Shown here one piece after another: positions 7,501 through 14,389 of a DNA stretch of 21,660 nucleotides. Each line of letters begins with the position of its first letter. Position 1 is the stretch's first letter. The stretch covers positions 1 through 21,660 of the forward strand of contig JAFUFG010000159.1 in the NCBI GenBank assembly GCA_017470045.1, in the 5' to 3' direction. Made by a program: the position numbers and the translations under genes. The notes under the pieces were generated by a model. It did no database searches. It saw only the letters and a list, made by a program, of their open reading frames with translations, and was not told the DNA's origin. Origin of the DNA: Bacilli bacterium (GTDB taxonomy: Bacteria > Bacillota_I > Bacilli_A > RF39 > UBA660).

Positions 7501-8344
7501 ATTCTTGAGTTCTTTCTACTCCAGTATAGTAGTAGAATCCATCATCATTTAATTCAAAAGTATAAGTATATTGTTGTAATTTAGAAGAATTATTTTGAAC
7601 ATATTTTTCTAAATCAGAAACATCAGCACTTTGGCCTACAATAACATCTGCTAGTTTTTCTTTTGTACTATAATCTTTATAAGCTTGATTATCAGCAGCA
7701 TCATAGAATAAAGCGGCACTTGTTATTTCAATTCGATCACTATATTTTTTAGCAGAAATCATTTTTTCAATAATAGAGAATGGACTTGTTCCACCACATC
7801 CATTACTAGTATTTACATATAACTTTTTCGCATTATCTAAAACATAATCTCCACAGTTTAAATCAAACTTTTCAGTACCTTTGAATGTTCCTGGCCCAAA
7901 AATCTTTTCATAGGCATTTTTTACATCTTTATAATAATAATATTGTTCACCATTTGTATTATAACCCTTATCCTTAAATAGATTTCCAGCTAATCCAATT
8001 TTGTAATGTTCATCCATATCATCAAAAGATAATTTTTTATTATTAAATACTAAAGGATCTCCTCCAGTAATATTAAACCTGTAATGAACATTTTCATATA
8101 AATCAATAACACTCGCATTTTCGATACTTAATTCCGTATATTTTTCTTTTGAAGTATCTTTTGTATTCTTTGTATTTTTTTCTTTTACTTCTGTTGTATT
8201 ACTGATATAAGGTACTTCTACAACTCCCTTATCAATTAAGATATAACATACAAGTCCTGCAATAATAAGAATTAAAATTAGAATAAAATAAACAACTCCA
8301 TGACCTTTCTTTTTCTTCTCTACTACTTCTTTTTCTTCTTCCAT
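7499..8344 (-). CDS. Single-pass membrane-anchored extracellular protein, unknown
   Basis: The 281-residue protein starts with a charged cytosolic segment (MEEEKEVVEKKKKGHG), then one membrane helix at about 17-37. There is no lipobox or cleavage-like site, so it should stay anchored with its C-terminus outside. A Lys/Thr/Asn-rich linker follows, then a mixed domain from about 75 to the end with two cysteines (LNCGDY and NGCGGTS) that could form a disulfide. It ends with DDGFYYYTGV, a stretch resembling one in the lipoprotein at 1-522. Family not recognised. GGAGG precedes the start, and it has an extended -10 promoter directly after the spoVA terminator, so its place next to sporulation genes does not by itself imply a spore role. 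Confidence 0.85.
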   Translation of the reverse strand: MEEEKEVVEKKKKGHGVVYFILILILIIAGLVCYILIDKGVVEVPYISNTTEVKEKNTKNTKDTSKEKYTELSIENASVIDLYENVHYRFNITGGDPLVFNNKKLSFDDMDEHYKIGLAGNLFKDKGYNTNGEQYYYYKDVKNAYEKIFGPGTFKGTEKFDLNCGDYVLDNAKKLYVNTSNGCGGTSPFSIIEKMISAKKYSDRIEITSAALFYDAADNQAYKDYSTKEKLADVIVGQSADVSDLEKYVQNNSSKLQQYTYTFELNDDGFYYYTGVERTQE

Positions 8345-8368
8345 TTATACTCCTCCTATTCTTTTAAA

Positions 8369-8377
8369 ATTATACCA
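8369..8377 (-). promoter_or_regulatory. Extended -10 promoter for the 281-residue anchored protein
   Basis: TGG followed by TATAAT on the minus strand, beginning one base after the T-run of the spoVA terminator. GGAGG and the ATG follow within 25 bases. Confidence 0.6.
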
Positions 8378-8401
8378 TAAAAAAAGAGTATTGAATACTC
8401 T
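8378..8401 (-). terminator. Intrinsic terminator of the spoVA operon
   Basis: AGAGTAT pairs with ATACTCT around a three-base loop, followed by seven Ts on the minus strand. The spoVAE stop TAG (8402-8400) overlaps the first bases of the stem. Confidence 0.85.
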
Positions 8402-8750
8402 AATGTTTCGGTTTGAATACCAAACTAAATAAAAATGAGAATAGAATTGCTGCAGTAATACCAGTAGCAGTAAGATTAAACATTCCCATAAATAATCCCA
8501 TAAAACCAGAAGTCTCTGTTTGAGCTAAAGCTCCATGGATTAAAGAATGTCCAAAACTAGTAATTGGTAATAATGCTCCCCCTCCAACATATTCAATAAT
8601 ATTATCGTAGATATGAAAAGCATCAAAACCAGCTCCGAGAACTACCAATAAAGACGTAATATGTCCTGGAGACCAATCGGTTAAATCTAAAACAAATTGT
8701 GCAAGCATACAAACAATTCCACAAAAGAAAAAACTTCGAACAAGTAACAT
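8400..8750 (-). CDS. spoVAE: Stage V sporulation protein AE (SpoVA channel subunit)
   Basis: Small integral protein of the SpoVA apparatus in the inner spore membrane, which takes up dipicolinic acid in sporulation and releases it in germination. The 116 residues match the usual length. It has about four hydrophobic segments and the family-typical stretches DWSPGHITSLLVVLGAGFDA, GGGALLPITSFGHSLIHGA and GFMGLFMGMF. The ATG overlaps the spoVAD stop by one base (TAATG), indicating coupling. It is the last gene of the AC-AD-AE unit. I see no spoVAA, AB or AF here, so this is the reduced trio also found in clostridia. Confidence 0.93.
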   Translation of the reverse strand: MLLVRSFFFCGIVCMLAQFVLDLTDWSPGHITSLLVVLGAGFDAFHIYDNIIEYVGGGALLPITSFGHSLIHGALAQTETSGFMGLFMGMFNLTATGITAAILFSFLFSLVFKPKH

Positions 8751-9727
8751 TACACTACCTCCAAACTAATTGCATGTGCAATTGAATAAATATCTTCTTT
8801 TTGATGAATAGTTGTAGGACTAAATAATGCACCAGTTGCGATTAATAATACTCTTTTATATTTCTTCTGTTTTAATTTCTGATAAATAAAACCAAAATTA
8901 ACTAATGCACTACAAACAGGTCCACTACCACCCGCATGAACTTCTTTCTGACGTTCTAAATCATATAACATAACGCCACAGTCGTTATAGTTTTCTAATT
9001 CATAATCCGAAAACTCTTTAATAATATCTCTACCATATTTTCCTAAGTCACCAGTTAGTATTAAATCATAATCTTCTGGACTTCTACCAGTATCATTAAA
9101 ATGAGCTTCCATTGTTTCATAAACAGCAGGAGCCATTACTCTACCCATATCATTCACATCATTTTGAGAATAATTAACAATCTTACCAAGCGTTGCACAC
9201 TCTACCCTTACATTACTCTCTTCATTCGATAAAAGACAAGCTGCTGCACCAGTTGCTGTAAAAGTCGTAGAATCCTTCTTTGGAGCTCCATACTCTACTG
9301 GATTACGAAATTGTTTTTCTGCTCCACTATTATGACTAGATACTTCCACTAAAACATTAGAAACGGAATTAGACTCAATAAAGTTAGAGGCAACAATCAT
9401 ACCAAGAACACTAGTACTACAAGCACCATATACTCCAATAAAACCATTTCCAACTCCACAAGTTCCATAAGTAGAAGCAGTAATTTGATTTAATAAATCT
9501 CCTCCTACTACCAAATCAATTTCTTCTTTTATTTTTCCACTCTTACGTAAAAGAATACTAATCGCATCTTTTACTAACTTTACTTCTGCTTTTTCAAAAG
9601 ACTTTTCTCCCATATACATATCATCGTATTTCTTATCAAAATACTTTCTTAATGGACCATCTGACTCTACTGGTCCACAAACCGTAGAAGTCTCATTTAA
9701 ATATACATTCTTATAATAAAATGTCAT
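8750..9727 (-). CDS. spoVAD: Stage V sporulation protein AD
   Basis: Soluble, membrane-associated SpoVA component with a thiolase/ketosynthase-like fold that binds dipicolinic acid in Bacillus. The 325-residue length is close to the usual 338. The thiolase-like signature GACSTSV is at about 101-107 (Cys103), preceded by GGDLLNQIT, and FTATGAAACLLS and AGGSGPVCSALV follow later. The C-terminus GALFSPTTIHQKEDIYSIAHA is characteristic of SpoVAD. A GGAGG for its ATG lies within the last codons of spoVAC, and its own stop overlaps spoVAE, so the three are one translationally linked operon. Nothing indicates truncation. Confidence 0.96.
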   Translation of the reverse strand: MTFYYKNVYLNETSTVCGPVESDGPLRKYFDKKYDDMYMGEKSFEKAEVKLVKDAISILLRKSGKIKEEIDLVVGGDLLNQITASTYGTCGVGNGFIGVYGACSTSVLGMIVASNFIESNSVSNVLVEVSSHNSGAEKQFRNPVEYGAPKKDSTTFTATGAAACLLSNEESNVRVECATLGKIVNYSQNDVNDMGRVMAPAVYETMEAHFNDTGRSPEDYDLILTGDLGKYGRDIIKEFSDYELENYNDCGVMLYDLERQKEVHAGGSGPVCSALVNFGFIYQKLKQKKYKRVLLIATGALFSPTTIHQKEDIYSIAHAISLEVV

Positions 9728-9728
9728 A

Positions 9729-10166
9729 TTAACCTCCTATAAAATAGCGTATCATTCCGAATATCCAAGCAGAAAGTACTCCATAAACAATAACAGTACC
9801 AGCAAGCTTAAATGCATTTGAACCAACTCCATATATAAATCCTTCTTTTCGATAATCCATAAAAGCACTTGTCATAGAATGTGCAAATCCAGTAATTGGA
9901 ACAATAAGTCCACATTGACAAAACATCACCATCTTGTCAAAAAATCCTAAAGCAGTAAATAAAGAAGCTAGAAAAATAAATTCAAAAATCATATACGTAG
10001 AAGACACATCTCTAGATAAAGAGAAAAAATGAATCATAGCTTCAATCATTCCTTCACCCAGTAAACCAACTGCTCCGCCACTTATGAATGCAATCATTGC
10101 ATTTCGAAAATAATGTTTTGGAGCTTTATGTTGATCTGCAATTTGTTCATATTTTGTATTTCTCAT
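9729..10166 (-). CDS. spoVAC: Stage V sporulation protein AC (mechanosensitive SpoVA channel subunit)
   Basis: Inner spore membrane protein; in Bacillus SpoVAC acts as a mechanosensitive channel that helps release dipicolinic acid. From the preferred start it has 145 residues, about the family size, with four or so membrane segments. Typical stretches are APKHYFRNAMIAFISGGAVG, GFFDKMVMFCQCGLIVPITG and FAHSMTSAFMDYRKEGFIYG. I chose the ATG at 10166 over the in-frame GTG at 10190: GGTGAG stands in the right register for this ATG, the GTG has no ribosome site, and SpoVAC proteins start close to this point. The gap to the sigma gene carries a weak terminator-like hairpin and a SigG-like promoter. 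Confidence 0.95.
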   Translation of the reverse strand: MRNTKYEQIADQHKAPKHYFRNAMIAFISGGAVGLLGEGMIEAMIHFFSLSRDVSSTYMIFEFIFLASLFTALGFFDKMVMFCQCGLIVPITGFAHSMTSAFMDYRKEGFIYGVGSNAFKLAGTVIVYGVLSAWIFGMIRYFIGG

Positions 10167-10180
10167 AATCTCACCACTAT

Positions 10181-10210
10181 TAATATGCACAAAAAAAATT
10201 AAGATTATTC
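10181..10210 (-). promoter_or_regulatory. Putative SigG-type promoter of spoVAC-AD-AE
   Basis: On the minus strand GAATA (10210-10206) and CATATTA (10187-10181) are separated by 18 bases, matching the B. subtilis forespore SigG pattern as I know it (GHATR, 17-18 bases, CATWHTA). B. subtilis spoVA is SigG-dependent. A weakness is that the transcript would start only about 8-10 bases before the spoVAC ATG, so part of the ribosome site would be at the very 5' end. Confidence 0.4.
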
Positions 10211-10214
10211 TTAA
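10191..10214 (-). terminator. Weak terminator or attenuator between the sigma gene and spoVAC
   Basis: TTAAGA pairs with TCTTAA around a four-base loop and is followed by eight Ts on the minus strand, directly after the sigma stop. The stem is short and AT-rich, so termination is probably partial. Confidence 0.5.
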
Positions 10215-10215
10215 G

Positions 10216-10845
10216 TTATAAACGTTGTTTTAATTTTTGTAGAATCTTACTCTCCTTCCTAGAAATCTGAACTTGACTAATTCCTGTTTTTTTACTTAAT
10301 TCTGCTTGTGTTAAATTATCGAAATATCTAGATTTTATAAGTTGTTTTTCTTCTTCACTTAACTTCATTAATTCATCTTTTAGATCCATTAATGTATCAA
10401 TATTATTCTCTTCACGAATCAAATTATATAAGTTATTCCCATCTTCATAAGAATAATCTAAACTTTCCGTCTCCTGTGTTGCGACTAACACTTCATCGAT
10501 TTTCTCTTCCGGTACGTCTAAAAATAAAGATAGTTCTGTTGTGGTGGGATCCCTACCCAATCGTTGCATCATAACATCCTTCGCATGACGAATACTACGA
10601 TTTAATCGAACCATATCTTTACTAAGTTTAATCGATTTACTCTCACGAATATACTTTGTAATCTCCCCTAATACATAGTAATAAGCAAAAGTAGAAAACT
10701 TAACATCTAAATCATTCTTATAATGGTTTCGTGCTTCTACTAATCCAAGCATCCCCACTTGGTATAAATCCTCCTTATCATAATTCTTTACATATTTATG
10801 AACAACACTATAAACTAGATTTTCATACTCTAATACCCCTTCTAC
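10216..10845 (-). CDS. SigF/SigG-family sporulation sigma factor, no canonical start codon
   Basis: Sigma-70 family subunit directing RNA polymerase to sporulation promoters. The coding frame has sigma similarity far upstream of its first GTG (10758): EYENLVYSVVHKYVKNYDKE, then DLYQVGMLGL of region 2, with KFSTFAYYYVLGEITKYIRE after it. Region 3 follows, and region 4 has the helix-turn-helix LTQAELSKKTGISQVQISRK near the end. The frame is open back to a TGA at about 10879, but no ATG, GTG or TTG occurs before 10758. A strong AAGGAGG (10860-10854) puts the start at GTA (10845-10843), one base from GTG, giving 209 residues. A start at 10758 would remove the core-binding part. It precedes spoVAC as sigF precedes spoVA in B. 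subtilis, but no spoIIAA/spoIIAB lies upstream. SigF versus SigG is not settled. Confidence 0.85.
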   Translation of the reverse strand, partial: VEGVLEYENLVYSVVHKYVKNYDKEDLYQVGMLGLVEARNHYKNDLDVKFSTFAYYYVLGEITKYIRESKSIKLSKDMVRLNRSIRHAKDVMMQRLGRDPTTTELSLFLDVPEEKIDEVLVATQETESLDYSYEDGNNLYNLIREENNIDTLMDLKDELMKLSEEEKQLIKSRYFDNLTQAELSKKTGISQVQISRKESKILQKLKQRL

Positions 10846-10877
10846 TAGAATTCCCTCCTTCGTGTAACTACAACGTA

Positions 10878-10905
10878 ATCATAACAGAATTAAAAATACT
10901 CGCAA
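10878..10905 (-). promoter_or_regulatory. SigA-type promoter of the sporulation sigma gene
   Basis: TTGCGA (10905-10900), a 16-base spacer and TATGAT (10883-10878) on the minus strand, with a TG one base before the -10. Transcription would start near 10871, leaving a leader of about 26 bases to the GTA at 10845 with AAGGAGG in it. Confidence 0.65.
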
Positions 10906-10909
10906 CACA

Positions 10910-10916
10910 TTCGACA
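10910..10916 (-). promoter_or_regulatory. Putative Spo0A box
   Basis: TGTCGAA on the minus strand matches the seven-base Spo0A core exactly and sits four bases upstream of the -35 of the sigma gene promoter, where Spo0A-activated SigA promoters carry their boxes. The same seven bases also occur inside coding sequence elsewhere in the window, so position is the main support. Confidence 0.5.
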
Positions 10917-10923
10917 AACAAAG

Positions 10924-10949
10924 AAAAAAACTAACCTAAGTTAGTTTTT
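10924..10949 (-). terminator. Intrinsic terminator of the Thr-rich protein / 107-residue protein operon
   Basis: A ten-pair stem (10926-10935 with 10940-10949), loop of four bases and T-run on the minus strand. The TAG stop codon of the upstream gene (10938-10936) is in the loop. It isolates the sigma gene from the preceding operon. Confidence 0.88.
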
Positions 10950-11259
10950 CAAAATCACCTTTACTATAGTAAAATACCGGTTTATTTAAAAGTAATGCAT
11001 GATCTAATTGTTTTCTTGTACTACTTCCAATATAACCATCTTGATCTACAACAAATACAATATCACTTTTATTAATCTTTAATTCTGCTTCATGATCTAA
11101 TATTTCTTTTACCTTTTCTCCACACTCTGGATTTATACCAGATTGATTATAAACTAAAGGAGAAAAAACAAGATATCCCGCAATAGAAAATTTCTCTTCT
11201 AATTCACGAAATAAGGATTCATACTTTGTACTACCAATTAAACAGATAACAGAATACAT
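10936..11259 (-). CDS. Small nucleoside deoxyribosyltransferase-like (SLOG/NDT-like) protein
   Basis: A 107-residue cytosolic protein with an alternating strand-helix pattern. It begins MYSVICLIGSTKYESLFREL, where a strand leading to GST and a helix is typical of nucleotide-sugar or nucleoside binding in the deoxyribosyltransferase/SLOG superfamily. KINKSDIVFVVDQDGYIGSS and ALLLNKPVFYYSKGD near the end also fit (the 'GYIGSST' loop and the final 'kPVf' strand). Family-level similarity is plausible, but the substrate is unknown. Its ATG overlaps the stop of the Thr-rich protein by one base (TAATG), so the two are co-translated. Its stop lies within the operon terminator. Confidence 0.75.
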   Translation of the reverse strand: MYSVICLIGSTKYESLFRELEEKFSIAGYLVFSPLVYNQSGINPECGEKVKEILDHEAELKINKSDIVFVVDQDGYIGSSTRKQLDHALLLNKPVFYYSKGDFEKLT

Positions 11260-12089
11260 TATTGTTCCGTAGCAGAATTAGTAGTGTTTGTATTTTCTGT
11301 CGTTGTAGTAGTTTCTGTAGTTGTTGTTGTAGTCTCAGTTCCAGTAGTACCAGCAGCTTCTGTATTGGTAGTTGTTTCTCCACCAACAACATTATTGTCA
11401 TTTACTCCATTAGACTCTACAAACTTCTTAGAAATAACCAAAACTGGTCTTACAGGTAATGGTTTAGAAGCATCTCCTACACAGAAACGATTTGGATTAT
11501 TTCCGTTACGTAAACAAATCATCATAGGGTTATTTCCCTCTTCTGTTTGATAAACCGTATCTGTAACAGTCTCACTCGTATAAACAAATGTTGGAATATT
11601 AAATTTAACTAATGGTGCTTCTGGTTGGAATTCTGTAGAATTTGCTTTTGAAATATCAGCTAAATCCAAATAAGCAAGTAAACGTAATTCTTGAATATCA
11701 CTACTTTCACATTTTAAATTAGAAATTAATGAATTCTTATAAGAACCTTTTAAATAAGTATTAATTTTTCCATATAATACATCCCCAGAATTAACATCAT
11801 TATCTGCTAGTAATGATACAAATTCATTTGTTTTACTAGAGTCATATAATACATGCCAACTACTATTATCTTTAAGAGTAACAGAGTCACCTACTTTATA
11901 TTGATCATAAGTAACAACCACTTCTGGTTTCTTTACCTCAGTAGTCTTTGTTTTCTTCTTACCACCATTTACTAAAGAGTTTGTAATTGCAAAAACAACT
12001 ATAAAAGTAACAATAGCCGCTACAGCAACTACAATCCATGTTTTTACAGCGTAAGCAGAATCATTATTATTATTTTCCATTTCATCCAT
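11259..12089 (-). CDS. Membrane-anchored extracellular protein with Thr-rich C-terminal tail
   Basis: The 276-residue protein has a short Asn-rich cytosolic start, one membrane helix at about 18-41, a basic linker (GGKKKTKTTEVKK), an extracellular domain from about 55 to 225, and a low-complexity tail of Thr, Glu and Asn running to the end. The domain includes KVGDSVTLKDNSSWHVLYDS, a Trp-x-Val/Ile-Leu type motif seen in exported proteins of related bacteria, and two or three cysteines. There is no sortase motif, so the tail is probably a flexible, possibly glycosylated spacer. GGAGG lies eight bases before the ATG at 12089. I do not recognise a named family. Confidence 0.85.
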   Translation of the reverse strand: MDEMENNNNDSAYAVKTWIVVAVAAIVTFIVVFAITNSLVNGGKKKTKTTEVKKPEVVVTYDQYKVGDSVTLKDNSSWHVLYDSSKTNEFVSLLADNDVNSGDVLYGKINTYLKGSYKNSLISNLKCESSDIQELRLLAYLDLADISKANSTEFQPEAPLVKFNIPTFVYTSETVTDTVYQTEEGNNPMMICLRNGNNPNRFCVGDASKPLPVRPVLVISKKFVESNGVNDNNVVGGETTTNTEAAGTTGTETTTTTTETTTTTENTNTTNSATEQ

Positions 12090-12131
12090 AATAAACGCCT
12101 CCTATAATAAAATAGTACCACGAAATGAAAA

Positions 12132-12159
12132 GAAAAAAAAGATACTTTTTCAAGTATCT
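12132..12159 (-). terminator. Intrinsic terminator of tex
   Basis: AGATACTT pairs with AAGTATCT around a four-base loop, followed by a long T-run on the minus strand. It begins at the tex stop codon. Confidence 0.88.
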
Positions 12160-14312
12160 TATTTCTCTAATAAACTTAGACTTACTTTATTTTTCTCCAA
12201 TGAGATATCGTCTACATAACAATCCACAATATCCCCTACACTAAACAAATCACTTGGATGTTTTATAAAGTTTTTCGATAATTTTGATATATGAGCAAGT
12301 CCATCTTCATGTAACCCAATATCAATAAATAATCCAAAATCTACAACATTACGAACAGTTCCTTGTAATTTCATACCAATCGTTAAATCTTTGATATCTA
12401 ATACATCACTCTTTAAGATTGGTTGTGGGTAATCATCACGAGGATCTAAGTTTGGTTTCTTTAGTGATGCAATAACATCTTCTAAAGTATAGATATCAGT
12501 CCCCATAGTATCTTTAAATGTTTCAAGATTAAGTTTATTTAATTCATCAATTAAATGAGGAGTACCAATATCTTTAATACTACATCCAACAGCTTCTAAT
12601 ATTTTAAGTGCTAAATCATAACTTTCTGGGTGGATTGCAGTACTATCTAAAATATTATCTCCATCGCTAATACGTAAGAAACCTACTGCTTGTTCATAAG
12701 CTTTATCAGTTAATAATTTCTTACTCTTAATTTCCTTACGAGAAGTAATTTTACCAACACTTTCACGATATTCAATAATCTTCTCAATTGCTTTTTTCGT
12801 AATTCCAGATACATATTTTAATAAAGATGCAGAAGCAGTATTAATATTAACTCCTACACTATTAACACATTTTTCTACAACGAAATCTAAGGAACTAGAT
12901 AACTTCTTTTGAGATACATCATGTTGATATAATCCAACACCAATTCCTTCAGGTGGAATCTTTACAAGTTCTGCTAAAGGATCTTGTAATCTTCTACCAA
13001 TACTTACTGCACTACGCTTCTCAACTGCTAAATCAGGAAACTCTTCAATCGCCTGAGGTGATGCTGAATAAATAGATGCTCCTGCTTCACTAACAATTAC
13101 ATATTTACAATTTAGATTATTTTCTTTAATCATTTCACTACAGAATTTCTCAGACTCACGAGAAGCTGTTCCATTTCCAATCGCAATAACATCTACATGA
13201 TACTTATTAATTAGTTGAACAACAACTGCTTTACTTAATTTTATACGATTTTCGGTATCCCCATTTAAGAATGGTTTGATAACAGTACTATCTAAATATT
13301 TACCATTCGTATCAACAACGGCTAACTTACATCCATTAACATATCCAGGATCAAAAGCAAGTACTACTTTTTCTTTCATAGGAGGTGTTAACAATAAAGC
13401 CTCTAAGTTCTTACCAAAGTTATCAATTGCAGCCTCTTCTCCCTTTTCTGTTAAATCACTACGAATCTCACGTTCGATAGAAGGTTCAATTAATCTCTTA
13501 TAAGAGTCTTCAATTGCTTCTTTTACATAAGATGTAACAAAACTTTTCTCATTACGAATAACTTTTTTCTCTAGAAAGGATAAAATTTCATCCTTATTTA
13601 CATCGATACTAACATTAAGAACTTTTTCATTTTCTCCACGATTTAAAGCAAGAATACGATGTGGTTTAATCCATTTAACAGGTTCATTATAAGAATAATA
13701 CATCTCATAAATCTTAGTTGGGTCTTCTGCACCTTTCTTCATACTAGAAGTAATAACCCCATTCTTATAAAACATATTACGAATACTCTTACGATAAGAA
13801 GCATTATCACTAATCCATTCTGCAATAATATATTTTGCTCCTTCAATACATTTTGCTTCATCTAATTCGTCTTTAATAAATTTGTTACATAAATCCGAAA
13901 TAGATCCTTTTTCTGGAAAAGACATCATCATCTTAGCAAGTGGTTCTAATCCAGCAGCAATAGCTTCTGTAGCCTTTGTTTTTTTCTTTTCTTTATATGG
14001 TCGATATAAATCTTCTACTTCAACCAACTTATTACAATTTAATATTTGTGTCTTTAATTCATCCGTAAGTAGACCTTTCTCATCAATTAGTCGAATTACA
14101 TCTTCCTTACGTTTTAATAAACTTTCTTGATACTCATAAACTTCGTTGATTTTACGAATAGATTCTTCATCCAAAGCGCCAGTTGCTTCTTTACGATATC
14201 TAGCAATAAAAGGAATGGTATTTCCCTCACTTAATAATTCCAATACAGTAGAAACTTGTTTTTCCGTAATATTTAAGTCTCCAGCAATCCCTTTTATAAT
14301 CATTTCATTCAT
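12159..14312 (-). CDS. tex: Tex-family S1 RNA-binding protein
   Basis: Cytosolic nucleic-acid-binding protein of the Tex/Spt6-like family, linked to transcription and RNA metabolism. From the preferred start it has 717 residues, the family's usual size. Domains in order: helical N-terminal core with NTIPFIARYRKEATGALDE; a YqgF/RNase H-like fold beginning VLAFDPGYVNGCKLAVVD; helix-hairpin-helix with VGVNINTASASLLKYVSGIT; and a C-terminal S1 domain, GMKLQGTVRNVVDFGLFIDI, which runs to the C-terminus. I chose the ATG at 14312 rather than one at 14351 because GGAGG lies eight bases before it and Tex proteins start with this N-E-x-I-I-K-type sequence. It is a single-gene unit between two terminators. 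Confidence 0.97.
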   Translation of the reverse strand: MNEMIIKGIAGDLNITEKQVSTVLELLSEGNTIPFIARYRKEATGALDEESIRKINEVYEYQESLLKRKEDVIRLIDEKGLLTDELKTQILNCNKLVEVEDLYRPYKEKKKTKATEAIAAGLEPLAKMMMSFPEKGSISDLCNKFIKDELDEAKCIEGAKYIIAEWISDNASYRKSIRNMFYKNGVITSSMKKGAEDPTKIYEMYYSYNEPVKWIKPHRILALNRGENEKVLNVSIDVNKDEILSFLEKKVIRNEKSFVTSYVKEAIEDSYKRLIEPSIEREIRSDLTEKGEEAAIDNFGKNLEALLLTPPMKEKVVLAFDPGYVNGCKLAVVDTNGKYLDSTVIKPFLNGDTENRIKLSKAVVVQLINKYHVDVIAIGNGTASRESEKFCSEMIKENNLNCKYVIVSEAGASIYSASPQAIEEFPDLAVEKRSAVSIGRRLQDPLAELVKIPPEGIGVGLYQHDVSQKKLSSSLDFVVEKCVNSVGVNINTASASLLKYVSGITKKAIEKIIEYRESVGKITSRKEIKSKKLLTDKAYEQAVGFLRISDGDNILDSTAIHPESYDLALKILEAVGCSIKDIGTPHLIDELNKLNLETFKDTMGTDIYTLEDVIASLKKPNLDPRDDYPQPILKSDVLDIKDLTIGMKLQGTVRNVVDFGLFIDIGLHEDGLAHISKLSKNFIKHPSDLFSVGDIVDCYVDDISLEKNKVSLSLLEK

Positions 14313-14360
14313 CTTGTCATCCTCCAAATCTTCCAATAAATATTTTATCATAAATACTTC

Positions 14361-14389
14361 AAAAAAAAATAGGAGTTTACACTCCTATT
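14361..14389 (-). terminator. Intrinsic terminator of the Pro/Ala/Val-rich anchored protein gene
   Basis: AATAGGAGT pairs with ACTCCTATT around a four-base loop, followed by a T-run on the minus strand. The TAG stop (14387-14385) lies in the ascending arm of the stem. Confidence 0.88.

Noticed and set aside
10167..10190. GTG at 10190 as the spoVAC start
   Set aside because: No ribosome site before it; the GGTGAG and family length both favour the ATG at 10166.
10816..10830. ATG at about 10826 as the sigma start
   Set aside because: It is in another frame and meets a TAG after three codons.
11270..11400. CRISPR-like or tandem DNA repeat
   Set aside because: The repetition is low-complexity coding for the Thr/Glu tail, with no constant repeat unit or spacers. 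The same applies to the Pro/Ala/Val stretch at about 15190-15300.
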